Position numbers and translations under genes: made by a program. The notes below the pieces were generated by a model that saw only the letters and a list, made by a program, of their open reading frames with translations, had not been told where the DNA came from and did not search any database. Source: Chloroherpetonaceae bacterium (GTDB taxonomy: Bacteria; Bacteroidota; Chlorobiia; Chlorobiales; Thermochlorobacteraceae). From it: a DNA stretch of 64,000 nt. Positions 1-9,413 of this stretch are shown piece after piece. The stretch covers positions 62,001 to 126,000 of the forward strand of contig JANWWA010000002.1 of assembly GCA_025056565.1 (NCBI GenBank), in the 5' to 3' direction. Numbering within the stretch: the first letter of the stretch is position 1; each line of letters starts with the position of its first letter.

Positions 1-1295
1 TGCTGGAGAAATTGCCGAAAGACATCTATGCACGTGACGACATTATCGGCTATGCTGGGCTGGAAAAAACATATGAAGAATACCTACGTGGTCAGCGTGG
101 CTACAAGCTGATGATTGTGAATTCATTAGGCAAGCAAATTGCCGAGTATGAAGGCGGGGCTCAGCATGTTCCTGCCCAGCGAGGCAGCGATTTGTTTCTG
201 ACCTTGGATGCATCGCTGCAGGCAGTGGCAGAAAGTTTGCTGACAGCTACAGGGAAGTCTGGCTCTATCGTAGCCCTGAATCCCCAGAATGGGGAGGTGC
301 TGGCTATGGTCAGCAAACCAGATTATGACCCTGCGCTGCTGGAAGGCTCGACCGACGCTGCAACTTGGAATGCATTAGTCAAAGACCCCAAAAATCCGCT
401 CTTTAATCGCACGACTCAAACGCGCTATCCGCCGGGTTCAACCTTCAAGATGATTTGTGCAATTGCTGCGCTGGAAGAAAAAGTCATCACGCCCTCAACC
501 ATCTTTGGCTGCTCAGGCTACTTCAAGTTTGGCGACAAAAACTTTCTCTGCCATCGTGGCAAAGGACATGGTGGAATGGACGTTGTCCGTGCAATTCAAC
601 ACTCCTGCAATAGCTACTTCTACCAACTGGTTTTGCGGGTTGGACTAGACCGCTGGGCAAAATACGCATCGCTTTTCGGGTTTGGTGAAAAGACAGGCTT
701 AGATATTGCCGATGAACAAACGCCGCCCTTGCCCACGCGTGAGTATTTCAACAAACGCTATGGGCCTTATAAAGTCGGCTGGCACGATGGCTTTTTGGTG
801 AATCTGGGTATTGGTCAAGGCGATATTGGTGCCACGCCGATTCAGATGGCGCGCTACGTGGCAGCACTGGCAAACTTGGGCACACTGGTGCAACCGCATC
901 TGCTCAGAGCCTATCGTGACAAACAAACAGGGGAACTGCGCTACCCGCAATTTGAACATAAGCCCTTACCTATTTCAAAGACGACCCTCGACATTGTGCG
1001 CAATGGAATGCGGCTCTGTGTCTCAGAAGGCACAGGCAGAGCTGCCCAAGTTCCCGGTATTGAAGTAGCAGGTAAGACTGGCACAGCTCAGAACCCACAC
1101 GGCGAAGACCACGCTTGGTTCATCGGCTTTGCGCCGTATGACAAGCCGACCATTGCAGTGTGTGTCTTGGTAGAAAACGCAGGGTTCGGTGGCGCGGTGG
1201 CGGCACCGATTGCAGGCAAGCTCATAGAGCATTATCTCAGGCGCATGCCTGCGCAAGACTCAACCCAAACCTTGTTGTCGCTAAGTGTGCCTTAA
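1..1295 (+). CDS. mrdA: Penicillin-binding protein 2 (peptidoglycan transpeptidase), 5' partial
   Basis: D,D-transpeptidase that cross-links peptidoglycan during lateral wall growth, acting in the periplasm from an inner-membrane anchor. The reading frame is open from the first bases of the window, so the N-terminal membrane anchor and part of the dimerisation domain lie outside. All three penicillin-binding motifs are visible in order: SxxK as STFK at about base 438, SxN as SCN at about 603, and KTG followed by TAQN at about 1074. The segment beginning YARDDIIGYAGLE and the stretch before STFK (RYPPG) match the MrdA/PBP2 type rather than PBP1 or FtsI. The gene ends nine bases before the convergent mutL stop. 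An rodA gene would usually follow mrdA; it is absent here. Confidence 0.93.
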   Translation, partial: LEKLPKDIYARDDIIGYAGLEKTYEEYLRGQRGYKLMIVNSLGKQIAEYEGGAQHVPAQRGSDLFLTLDASLQAVAESLLTATGKSGSIVALNPQNGEVLAMVSKPDYDPALLEGSTDAATWNALVKDPKNPLFNRTTQTRYPPGSTFKMICAIAALEEKVITPSTIFGCSGYFKFGDKNFLCHRGKGHGGMDVVRAIQHSCNSYFYQLVLRVGLDRWAKYASLFGFGEKTGLDIADEQTPPLPTREYFNKRYGPYKVGWHDGFLVNLGIGQGDIGATPIQMARYVAALANLGTLVQPHLLRAYRDKQTGELRYPQFEHKPLPISKTTLDIVRNGMRLCVSEGTGRAAQVPGIEVAGKTGTAQNPHGEDHAWFIGFAPYDKPTIAVCVLVENAGFGGAVAAPIAGKLIEHYLRRMPAQDSTQTLLSLSVP

Positions 1296-1303
1296 ATGCA
1301 GCG

Positions 1304-3154
1304 CTATGTTCTGCCGAACATCTTATCCAGCTCTTCAAGCGAAAGTTTGATGATAATTGGGCGACCGTGTGGACAGACATAAGGCATTGAAGTAGCAAAA
1401 AGCTGGTCAATCAGCACCTGCATCTCGTGTGCGGTGAGTCGATCTCCTGCCATAATCGAGCTGCGGCACGCATATGAGGCAGCCAATCTCTCCCTTTGCC
1501 CCAGCGAAAGCGTTTGCGTATAAGTTTGATACTGCTCAAGAATCTCTTGCAAAATGCGTTCCTCTGACCCCGGACGCACATCAGGCGGAATGCCCTCGAC
1601 CAGTAGCGTGCGACTGCCAAACATTCGGAATGAAAAGCCCAGTCGAATCAGGTCATCGCGGATTTGTTCCAAAATCTCGGCTTCCCATGGTTTAAGCTCA
1701 ATGCGGTGAGGAAAAAGCAGTTGCTGCGAATGCGGCACACCAGAATTCATAATTGCCAGCGCGCGCTCATAGAGAATGCGCTCGTGCGCAACATGCTGGT
1801 CAATAATCATTAGCCCCGACTTGATTTGTGTCAGGATATACTTGTTGTGAACCTGCCAAACAAATCGCTCATTGGTCTTCTCCTCCGGAGGAGCGGTGTC
1901 GGAAGGGAAGACAAGTTGCTGGGGCGAGTCAGGCAGTAGGCTTGAGCTGCTACGGTGCCGCTGGTTAGATGGTTCCGACGCAGTGGCTTGTCGGAAAGTC
2001 TGGTAATCTTCGTAGAGTATACGCGAAGTGCGGCTATCTCGGTCTGTGGTCTCGTAGCGCAAGCGCTTAGCCAGTCCAATGAACTCAGGCTCTACAGAGG
2101 AGGAATGCATTGAAATGGGTAACAAAGGCGCCTCAGACTTTTCTTCTAACTTGACAGTTGGTGCGTAGTCAATCTGCCGCACAGCATCGCGCACGATGGC
2201 ATAAACCAAGTTATAGACATTGCGTTCATCTTCGAACTTCACCTCCATTTTTGAGGGGTGCACATTTACATCAATATGTCGCGGGGGCAGCGTGAGATGT
2301 AAGCAAAAGAACGGTTGCTGCCGTTCAAGAAGCAGTTCTCCGAAGGCTTGCATCACTGCGTGCGAAATGAGGCGGCTGTGCACCACGCGTTCATTGATGA
2401 AAAGAAACTGCTCATTTTTGCTGCGCTTCATCATAGCAGGCTTGCTAATGTAGCCCTTGAGCGAAAGAAGCGAATTGCCGCCTGAAACTTCAATGAGTCC
2501 TTTACTGAAATCTTGACCAAAGAAAGCATCAAGTCGTTCTGGCAGCGAGCCACTTTTGAGGCGAAAGACATCCTCCCCATCTGAGACCAGAGCGAAGGCA
2601 ATGTCAGTATGAACAAGCGCCTGTGCTTGAACGGCTTCATAGATGTGCTTGAACTCCGTAGCATTTGATTTAAGAAATTTGCGCCGTGCAGGAATGTTGA
2701 AAAAAAGGTTACGCACGCTGACAGACGTGCCATCTGCGCCTTGCACAGCAGCCGTATCTTGGAGCATACCGCCCTCAATGCGCACTAGCGTTGCCACCGT
2801 ATCTTCACGCCGCTTAGTTTTTAGCTCCACTTGCGCTACCGCAGCAATGCTGGCGAGAGCTTCACCACGAAAGCCAAGTGTATGCAAATTCTCCAAGTCT
2901 TCTACATCGGAGATTTTGCTAGTCGCAAAGCGCTCAAAAGCAAGCACGGCGTCGTCTGATGCCATGCCGCAGCCGTTGTCAATGACCTGAATGAGCGTTT
3001 TGCCTGCGTCTTTGACAAGAACCAAAATATCATCTGCACCCGCATCAATAGCGTTTTCCACTAATTCCTTCACAACTGAAGCAGGGCGCTGCACCACTTC
3101 ACCAGCGGCAATTTTATTAGCAACTGCATCAGGTAGTTTCTTGATGAGAGCCAT
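1304..3154 (-). CDS. mutL: DNA mismatch repair protein MutL
   Basis: GHKL ATPase that links MutS mismatch recognition to strand removal. The N-terminal ATPase motifs are intact: E30 and N34 in KELVENAIDAG, then DNGCGM and GFRGEALASI. The C-terminal part carries the endonuclease motif as DQHVAHERILYE (residues 452-463) plus the late CPHGRP metal-site motif. This MutL is therefore of the nicking type expected in bacteria that lack MutH. At 616 residues it has family length, with a variable linker at about 340-430. The start is an ATG followed by MALIKKLPDAVANKIAAGEV, the usual family N-terminus. It is convergent with the PBP2 gene. Confidence 0.97.
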   Translation of the reverse strand: MALIKKLPDAVANKIAAGEVVQRPASVVKELVENAIDAGADDILVLVKDAGKTLIQVIDNGCGMASDDAVLAFERFATSKISDVEDLENLHTLGFRGEALASIAAVAQVELKTKRREDTVATLVRIEGGMLQDTAAVQGADGTSVSVRNLFFNIPARRKFLKSNATEFKHIYEAVQAQALVHTDIAFALVSDGEDVFRLKSGSLPERLDAFFGQDFSKGLIEVSGGNSLLSLKGYISKPAMMKRSKNEQFLFINERVVHSRLISHAVMQAFGELLLERQQPFFCLHLTLPPRHIDVNVHPSKMEVKFEDERNVYNLVYAIVRDAVRQIDYAPTVKLEEKSEAPLLPISMHSSSVEPEFIGLAKRLRYETTDRDSRTSRILYEDYQTFRQATASEPSNQRHRSSSSLLPDSPQQLVFPSDTAPPEEKTNERFVWQVHNKYILTQIKSGLMIIDQHVAHERILYERALAIMNSGVPHSQQLLFPHRIELKPWEAEILEQIRDDLIRLGFSFRMFGSRTLLVEGIPPDVRPGSEERILQEILEQYQTYTQTLSLGQRERLAASYACRSSIMAGDRLTAHEMQVLIDQLFATSMPYVCPHGRPIIIKLSLEELDKMFGRT

Positions 3155-3448
3155 TGCACATCAAGTTTAGACAGGTAAGAGTCACTCATCACTGCACTCA
3201 ACACAGTTTCTTAGCATCAGGTTCAGCGTGTGCCCGAAATTCAGTGGCACTGTTCAAAGAGGCGCTGACACTTTCCCGTAGAAGTTAAGCCAGTGTTGCC
3301 TTCCGTTCTCCGAAGAAAGCTGAAATGCAAAGAGAGAATTTTGGTGTTTGCATCAAAACAGGTTCGTGTTGCGTCTACGTTAAGTTTCTTTAGGATTTTT
3401 GAACGATTTTTTTCTTTTGTAAGTTTGCAGTTAGGGTAAAATCTCTTC

Positions 3449-4387
3449 ATGGCAAAGACGGTAATTCTGACCGGTGGCACAGGACTCATCGGGTCAGAGC
3501 TCTTTAGGCAACTGCGCCAGCGGGGGGATAACGTAATTGTCTTCACGCGAGACCCCCAGAGGGCTGCAACGCAGTTGCCGGGCGCAGCGGAGTATGTTCA
3601 TTGGGAGGCATACCAAAGCGAAGGAGGCTGGCAAGAAGCGCTAAGTAAAGCGGACGCAGTGATTCATCTGGCGGGCGCACCTGTAGCGCAACGCTGGAAT
3701 GATGACTACAAGCGGCAAATCTACGACACACGCGTTCTAAGCACGCGCTATATAGTCCAAGCACTGGCGCGCGCTGCTAAGCGACCTTCCGTCTTCGTTT
3801 CTGGGTCCGCAGTCGGTTACTATGGCGTTCAGGGCTACGGGGAAGCCGTGCCAGCGCTGGACGAAAGTGCACCGCCTGCATCTGACTTTCTGGCTAAGGT
3901 TTGCATAGACTGGGAGAAAGAAGCGCTGGCTGCACAGGCACTCGGCGTGCGAACCGTTGTTGTGCGAACAGGTGTTGTGCTTTCTACCAAGAGCGGGGCA
4001 CTGGAAAAAATGCTAACGCCATTTCGCCTGTTTGCAGGCGGTCCTATCGGCAGCGGCAAGCAATGGGTCTCTTGGATTCACCTTGATGACGAAGTCGGGA
4101 TTTTCCTCTTTGCCTTAGACCGAGCCGATGTCAGCGGAGCGCTCAATGCTACAGCGCCAGAACCAGTGATGATGTCTGTGCTGGCGTCAACGTTGGGGCG
4201 AGTGTTATCACGACCGTCCATTTTTCCTGTGCCAAAAGCAGCCTTGCAAGTGCTCTTTGGCGAAGCGGCAGATGTGATTGCTGAAGGTCAGCGTGTCATT
4301 CCAAAGCGGCTCTTGGAGCTGGGTTATACTTTTCAGTATCCAAGACTGGAAGATGCGTTGCGGGACCTGATTCAGCGCGGAAAGTAG
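3449..4387 (+). CDS. TIGR01777 family NAD(P)-dependent epimerase (YfcH-like)
   Basis: Extended short-chain dehydrogenase/reductase fold of the TIGR01777/YfcH family, 312 residues. The Rossmann motif GGTGLIGSELFRQL opens the protein, and the family signatures SGSAVGYYG and WVSWIHLDDEV are present. The C-terminal half contains the DUF1731-like region, ending in LGYTFQYPRLEDALRDL. The physiological substrate of this family is not established, so only a cytoplasmic nucleotide-sugar-epimerase-like role can be suggested. It stands alone between mutL (divergent, about 295 bp away) and a histidine kinase on the same strand. The 295 bp upstream is A/T-rich just before the ATG and presumably holds promoters for both directions; I saw no RNA gene in it. 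Confidence 0.88.
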   Translation: MAKTVILTGGTGLIGSELFRQLRQRGDNVIVFTRDPQRAATQLPGAAEYVHWEAYQSEGGWQEALSKADAVIHLAGAPVAQRWNDDYKRQIYDTRVLSTRYIVQALARAAKRPSVFVSGSAVGYYGVQGYGEAVPALDESAPPASDFLAKVCIDWEKEALAAQALGVRTVVVRTGVVLSTKSGALEKMLTPFRLFAGGPIGSGKQWVSWIHLDDEVGIFLFALDRADVSGALNATAPEPVMMSVLASTLGRVLSRPSIFPVPKAALQVLFGEAADVIAEGQRVIPKRLLELGYTFQYPRLEDALRDLIQRGK

Positions 4388-4487
4388 CAGCAGAGTGCGC
4401 TGAGCAAGCACCAAGTCAGGTGGCAATAGAGAGCTTAGTTATCAAGTCTGCAAATACTGATACTGATAACCAAACTTCGTTAGAACC

Positions 4488-6101
4488 ATGGCGAAAAAGG
4501 GTGATAGTCAGCAATTGACGTTCCAGTACACTGAACTGGTCATCTATGGCGTGCTTTTTCTGGCACTGGTTGCCGCAGTGTTTGTGCTCAACATCAATCT
4601 TTCTACGGAAAGCCGCCGCGATGCTGAACAAATCTTTTGCGCTACTAAGCAACAAGAATACTGGAGCCGTGCTTACCGCAACTTGCTCAAGACGCAGACG
4701 ACGCTGGCTGAGTATGAGCTAATTGCGGGCGACAGCACACAGTTTGCGCTAGCTGAACAGAAGCTCGCAACGATTGACACCAGTTTCCGTCTTTACCGCC
4801 GCTCCATTGAGGTCTTTGATGGCACAGTGAAGGCACTGGACAGAGGTGGCAAGATCATTTTGGAGGGCGTTGAGTATCAAATTGACCCTGTTAAAGATGA
4901 GCGCGCGCGCAAGTTTGTGATGGATATTGCAAGCAAATGGTATCCCCGCGCCGATTCCTTGATTGGTATTTCGCATCAGTATGAAGCCACGCGCAAGATT
5001 AACCCTGACATGCTACTAGCAGCAATTGATTTTGCTGTGCAAAATGATGAGCCGATTCTTGCCGATAACCGCGACTTTATCGTCAAGCTCGGTGAGCTGG
5101 CTACCGAGCGACAAAACCGCCTGCAAACTATTCAGGTCTTTGCGCTCTTGGCAAGCATTCTGGTGTTTGCTGCAATGGCTGTGCGGCTGACGATTTCACT
5201 GAGAAAGCAAGCCAAAATCATTCAAGATTCCCAGAGTCAGCTGGTGCAGTCCGAGAAGATGGCTTCGCTCGGTCAGATGGTCGCAGGTCTGGCTCACGAA
5301 ATGAATACCCCGCTTGGCTTTGTGCGCAACAATGTAGAAATCATTGCGGAGAATGAAAAAGAACTGCAGGCAGTGTTCCAGAGCGCCAGCAGCGTTTTCA
5401 AAGATCTTGCGAGAGGCAACTATGAAGAGGTAGAGAAAAAGATTCCTGAGACCGTCAAGAAGTTAGATGAGCTGGAGCAAATCGGCGTAGTTGAAGAAAA
5501 CAAAATGATGATTCAGAGTGCCTTGCAGGGTATTGACCGCATTCAAGAACTAATTGTCAATCTCAAGAACTTCTCTCGCCTCGACCAGTCTATGATGCAG
5601 ATGGCTGATGTCAATGAGTGCTTAGACTCCACACTGGTGATTGCAAACCATCTCTTGAAGCGCCATGTAACGGTTCACAAGGAATACGCACAATTGCCGA
5701 AAGTCCTCTGTGCGCCAGCCCAGCTAAACCAAGTGTTCCTGAATCTGATTTCCAATGCAGCCTATGCGATTGAAAAACACAAAGGGCAAGGTAACATCTG
5801 GTTGAAGACCTACATTTCACCCAAAGCTGCCGAGGTGGTCATACAAATCTCAGACGATGGTATGGGCATACCAAAGGAGATTATCAACAAAATTTTCGAC
5901 CCATTTTTCACGACCAAGCCAGTAGGTCAAGGCACGGGTATGGGGCTGTCTATTTCACGGAAAATTATTGAAGAAGGGCATAAGGGTCGTATTGAGGTGA
6001 AGAGTGTAGTCGGCAAAGGTACAGACTTTTTCATCTACCTGCCGATGAAGACTGAAATCAAGGAAGAACGGGTGTTTGAAAACGTGCCAGCGCTCAACTA
6101 A
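4488..6101 (+). CDS. Membrane-bound sensor histidine kinase
   Basis: Two-component sensor, 537 residues. One membrane segment lies at about residues 17-38 and a second at about 203-225. The extracytoplasmic domain of about 165 residues between them is mostly helical and has no recognised ligand fold. After TM2 comes a short coiled coil and the H-box, with phospho-accepting His270 in LAHEMNTPLGF. The ATPase domain shows the N-box LNLISNAAYAIEKH, G1 as DDGMGIP, F as FDPFFTTKP and G2 as GTGMGLS. No clear HAMP domain is seen. The H-box helix is followed by an acidic helical insert before the second DHp helix. The response regulator gene starts 75 bp downstream, so the two very probably form a pair. 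Confidence 0.93.
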   Translation: MAKKGDSQQLTFQYTELVIYGVLFLALVAAVFVLNINLSTESRRDAEQIFCATKQQEYWSRAYRNLLKTQTTLAEYELIAGDSTQFALAEQKLATIDTSFRLYRRSIEVFDGTVKALDRGGKIILEGVEYQIDPVKDERARKFVMDIASKWYPRADSLIGISHQYEATRKINPDMLLAAIDFAVQNDEPILADNRDFIVKLGELATERQNRLQTIQVFALLASILVFAAMAVRLTISLRKQAKIIQDSQSQLVQSEKMASLGQMVAGLAHEMNTPLGFVRNNVEIIAENEKELQAVFQSASSVFKDLARGNYEEVEKKIPETVKKLDELEQIGVVEENKMMIQSALQGIDRIQELIVNLKNFSRLDQSMMQMADVNECLDSTLVIANHLLKRHVTVHKEYAQLPKVLCAPAQLNQVFLNLISNAAYAIEKHKGQGNIWLKTYISPKAAEVVIQISDDGMGIPKEIINKIFDPFFTTKPVGQGTGMGLSISRKIIEEGHKGRIEVKSVVGKGTDFFIYLPMKTEIKEERVFENVPALN

Positions 6102-6176
6102 ATTTGCTTAGCATTCGCAAAAAACCGCTGGAAAAGATATATTTTCGCAAAACTCTTCAAACAGGGTGAGAGTTCT

Positions 6177-7169
6177 ATGTCTACAAATCCGCAAATCAAT
6201 CTGCTCTTGGTTGATGATGAGCCACTAGTGCTGCAATCGCTCTCGGCAACCTTCCGTAGGCAGTATAACATCTTTACGGCAACAAATGGCAAGGATGCAA
6301 TTGAGATTGTCCGTCAGAATCAAATCCATGTCGTTCTGAGCGACCAGCGTATGCCAGGAATGCTGGGACATGAGGTCTTGCGTATCATCAAGACAATAAG
6401 TCCAGGCACAATTCGGATTTTGCTCACTGGCTACAGCGACCTTGATGCGATTATGAACTCCGTGAACTCGGGCGAAGTCTTCCGCTACCTTACGAAGCCT
6501 TGGAAAGTTGACCAGCTTCGTGAGACCGTAAGTGCGGCTGCTGAAATTGCGCTCAAGGTCAGTCAGGTCTATCCTGACCGCTCGGAGATTTTGAAAAACA
6601 AAGCGAATGTGCCTGTGGAGGAGCTGGTTGAAGAAGAGCCGCCACCGCCACCAAGCGAACAGCAAGGCTATTTGCTCATCGTAGAATTCAACCGCGAGCA
6701 GCTGAACACGATGACAAAGGTCTTTGAGAAGAAGTATAAAGTTCTGCCAGCTGGCTCAATTCAGGAGGCATTTGATTTGCTTTCTAAAAATCCTGTGGAG
6801 GTGATGGTGACAGACCTTAACTTGAACAGCGAAGATGGAATGGATTTTCTCTATGCGGTCAAGCAGGAGTATCCTGACATCGTGACGATTCTCCTGACAC
6901 AGGTGCGAGATGCCTTGCTGGCTATTAAGTCTATCAATGAGTTTCAGGTCTATCGCTACCATGTCAAGCCGTGCTCTGTGGAAGACTTGGATAAGACTAT
7001 CCAGCTTGCGTTTGCAAGGGCACGCACCTACAAGACACAGCCCACGCGCAACATTCACGCCGTAGCTCAAAAAGTTGCGCCGAAGCTCATTGAGCAACAA
7101 GCTACAGAGAAAGGCAACTGGTGGCGTGAAAAGCTCCGTGCTGCCAAAAAGCTCTTTGGCGTTGGGTAA
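6177..7169 (+). CDS. Response regulator with two receiver domains, no DNA-binding output
   Basis: 330 residues. The first receiver (about 7-125) is complete: the acidic pair in LLVDDEP, phospho-acceptor Asp56 in LSDQRMPG, and Lys in LTKPW. An acidic, proline-rich linker (about 142-163) follows. The second receiver-like domain (about 165-285) keeps Asp213 in TDLNLN and Lys in VKPC, but its acidic pair is replaced by IVEFNRE, so it is probably a poorly phosphorylated or pseudo-receiver. The basic C-terminal tail (about 285-330) has no helix-turn-helix, HD-GYP or GGDEF. It most likely signals by protein-protein contact. It lies directly behind the histidine kinase. Confidence 0.9.
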   Translation: MSTNPQINLLLVDDEPLVLQSLSATFRRQYNIFTATNGKDAIEIVRQNQIHVVLSDQRMPGMLGHEVLRIIKTISPGTIRILLTGYSDLDAIMNSVNSGEVFRYLTKPWKVDQLRETVSAAAEIALKVSQVYPDRSEILKNKANVPVEELVEEEPPPPPSEQQGYLLIVEFNREQLNTMTKVFEKKYKVLPAGSIQEAFDLLSKNPVEVMVTDLNLNSEDGMDFLYAVKQEYPDIVTILLTQVRDALLAIKSINEFQVYRYHVKPCSVEDLDKTIQLAFARARTYKTQPTRNIHAVAQKVAPKLIEQQATEKGNWWREKLRAAKKLFGVG

Positions 7170-7192
7170 CCACTACTCTGCTACACTTTTGG

Positions 7193-7217
7193 GTCGCTCC
7201 CTCTGGGCGACTTTTTT
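7193..7217 (+). terminator. Rho-independent terminator after the two-component pair
   Basis: A five-base stem, GTCGC (7193-7197) pairing with GCGAC (7207-7211), encloses a nine-base loop and is followed by six T residues. It lies 24 bp after the response regulator stop and before scpA. The stem is short, so efficiency is uncertain. Confidence 0.6.
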
Positions 7218-7263
7218 ATTTTTGCACCACTTTCATCAGCTTTAACTTGGCAAACTTGACAGT

Positions 7264-7977
7264 ATGTATCGTGTAGCGCTCTCAGAGTTTGAAGGCCCAC
7301 TTGACCTTCTACTTTTTTTCATCAAGCGCGATGAGCTAAACATTTACGACATTCCGATTTCCAAAATCACAAGTGACTTTTTAGCATACCTTGATGCACT
7401 GCAAACACTAAACCTTGAAGTGGCGGCTGATTTCATCTACATGGCATCGGTGCTAATGAGCATCAAAGCCAAAATGCTTTTGCCACGCCCAGAGTCATCA
7501 GACGGAGAGTTAGATGAATTTGACCCACGCACAGAGCTAGTGCAGCGACTTTTGGAATACAAGCGCTACAAGGAAATGGCACTGGCGATGCAAGCACTGG
7601 AAGAGCAGCGGCGCAAGCACTTTGCGCGCACACACTTTGAGTCAATTGATGCTCCCATTGTAGATGAATCATCGCTTAGGCGTCCTACGCTTTTTGACCT
7701 CATCCAAGCCTACCAATATGCACTGTCGCACATTCCCAAAAAGACGGTGCACGAGATTCCACGCGTTCCCGTTACTATTGAGGAGCAAACACAGAAAATT
7801 TTAGATCGCCTTTCACAGACTATCCAGCTGTCGTTTCGAGAGTTTGTGCAAGATGCGACCGAGCGAATTGTGGTGATCGTAACTTTTCTGGCTATCTTGG
7901 AAATGGCAAAGTCACACCTGATTCACATTATTGTGCGCGACGACTACAGTGACTTCTGGGTGACCAAAGCGACATAA
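7264..7977 (+). CDS. scpA: Segregation and condensation protein A (ScpA kleisin)
   Basis: Kleisin subunit of the SMC-ScpAB complex that compacts and segregates the chromosome. The 237-residue protein begins with the family signature EFEGPLDLLLFFIKRDELN followed by IYDIPISKITSDFL. It also has the conserved MASVLMSIKAKMLLP stretch and a C-terminal winged-helix-like region ending in FLAILEMAKSHLIHI. Length and motif order are normal. scpB, often the next gene, is not adjacent; a DUF1015 gene follows after 16 bp, probably in the same transcript. Confidence 0.95.
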   Translation: MYRVALSEFEGPLDLLLFFIKRDELNIYDIPISKITSDFLAYLDALQTLNLEVAADFIYMASVLMSIKAKMLLPRPESSDGELDEFDPRTELVQRLLEYKRYKEMALAMQALEEQRRKHFARTHFESIDAPIVDESSLRRPTLFDLIQAYQYALSHIPKKTVHEIPRVPVTIEEQTQKILDRLSQTIQLSFREFVQDATERIVVIVTFLAILEMAKSHLIHIIVRDDYSDFWVTKAT

Positions 7978-7993
7978 AAACTAACCCACCTGT

Positions 7994-9268
7994 ATGGCTG
8001 AAATTGCAGCGTTCAGAGGTATTACCTACAATCCAGAGCGCATTGCTTCATTCGAAGATGTGCTCTGTCCACCTTACGATGTGATTTCAGAAGAAATGCA
8101 AGCGGCGCTGTATGCAAAGTCAGAATATAATGCGGTGCGGCTTGAGCTGCCCAAAGAAGAAAATAAGTATGAGGCAGCAGCTGAGCGACTCAGCCAATGG
8201 CTGGCAAGCGGGGTGCTGAGGCAAGATGAAAAGCCCGCAATCTATCCCTATCACCAGACTTTCACAACGAAAGAAGGCAAAGTCTATACGCGAAAAGGGT
8301 TTATTGCATGCTGCAAGCTCTACGAATTCAGTGAGGGCATCGTATTGCCCCACGAGAAGACACTTTCGGGACCGAAAAAAGATCGCTTGCAACTCTTTGT
8401 TAAGACTCAGGCAAATATCAGCCCAATCTTTGGACTTTATAGTGATGCAAAGAAAGAAGTTGAAGCCGCATTAGCGTCTATCACTGACTCACAAGCGCCC
8501 TTCATTGATGCAATCGATTACCAGCAAACGCGCAATCGCGTCTGGCGATGCACACATACTGGCATCATTGAGCAGGTGGTTGCAACGCTGCGAGAAAAGC
8601 AAATTTTCATCGCCGATGGGCATCACCGCTATGAAACGGCGCTGAACTATCGCAACTTGCGGCGCGCAGAGAATCCACATCATCAAGGCAGCGAAGCCTA
8701 TAACTTCATTATGATTTTCCTAACCAATATGTTTGATGAGGGCTTAGTGGTGTTTCCAACTCATCGGCTCGTGCATAGCCTTCCGCAATTTGAACTAAGT
8801 GACTTGCTGCATCGTTTGCAAACCTACTTTCGCATCGAGCCGCTGCCTGACAAGCTCAGTCTAAAAGCCTTTTTAGCAAGGCATCTGCATCACGCCTTTG
8901 GGGTCGTTGCGAAAGGCCAAATTTGGGGCTTGCACTTAACCTGCGATTTGGAGACCGCCATTCCCGATGCAATGCCTGCGGCCTTGAAAACCTTAGATGT
9001 AACGCTGCTTCATCACCTTATCATCGGCAAATTCTTAGGCCTGTCGCCGGAGGCGCAAGCATTGCAAACCAACCTCAATTACTCGAAGGATATGGATGAG
9101 GTCTTTGAGCAAGTAGAGCAAGGCAAAGCACAGCTGGGGTTCATAATGAACCCAACAAGCGTAGCTGAAGTAGAGGCAGTGTCCAAAATCGGTGAAGTAA
9201 TGCCACAGAAATCCACTTTCTTTTATCCGAAAGTGCTCACAGGCACAGTGATGTATCGTCTGGTGTAG
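7994..9268 (+). CDS. DUF1015 family protein
   Basis: 424-residue soluble protein of the DUF1015 family. Recognisable conserved segments are CPPYDVISEEMQAALY near the N-terminus, LPHEKTLSGPKKDRLQLF, and the central IADGHHRYETALNYR signature. The C-terminus (about residue 370 onward) has GFIMNPTSVAEVEAVSKIGEVMP, also typical of the family. The biochemical function of the family is not firmly established; in other genomes it often neighbours central-metabolism genes. It probably shares a transcript with scpA (16 bp gap). There are no membrane segments or signal peptide. Confidence 0.9.
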   Translation: MAEIAAFRGITYNPERIASFEDVLCPPYDVISEEMQAALYAKSEYNAVRLELPKEENKYEAAAERLSQWLASGVLRQDEKPAIYPYHQTFTTKEGKVYTRKGFIACCKLYEFSEGIVLPHEKTLSGPKKDRLQLFVKTQANISPIFGLYSDAKKEVEAALASITDSQAPFIDAIDYQQTRNRVWRCTHTGIIEQVVATLREKQIFIADGHHRYETALNYRNLRRAENPHHQGSEAYNFIMIFLTNMFDEGLVVFPTHRLVHSLPQFELSDLLHRLQTYFRIEPLPDKLSLKAFLARHLHHAFGVVAKGQIWGLHLTCDLETAIPDAMPAALKTLDVTLLHHLIIGKFLGLSPEAQALQTNLNYSKDMDEVFEQVEQGKAQLGFIMNPTSVAEVEAVSKIGEVMPQKSTFFYPKVLTGTVMYRLV

Positions 9269-9413
9269 TCAGTGTAGCGTTACATTGCTGACTGGCATAG
9301 GGACGGGTAAGAAACTTTCAGAAGCAGGTTCGAGATTGTAAGAGAGCAAGCAGGCATGTATCTTGAGATTTCAATTCAAAACTAACGGAAGGCTTTAACA
9401 AGCAAAGTAGAAC

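Noticed and set aside
3155-3448. Intergenic region of about 295 bp between mutL and the epimerase gene, checked for RNA genes
   Set aside because: No cloverleaf, riboswitch-like stem or convincing small ORF could be seen. The 101-residue ORF on the minus strand has no ribosome site or family features.
6225-6665. 146-residue antisense ORF
   Set aside because: It is antisense to the first receiver domain of the response regulator, which is strongly supported.
7170-7263. Possible sigma-70 promoter before scpA (TTGCAC and TAACTT)
   Set aside because: The spacing is about 15 bases and both hexamers are weak; too speculative to annotate.
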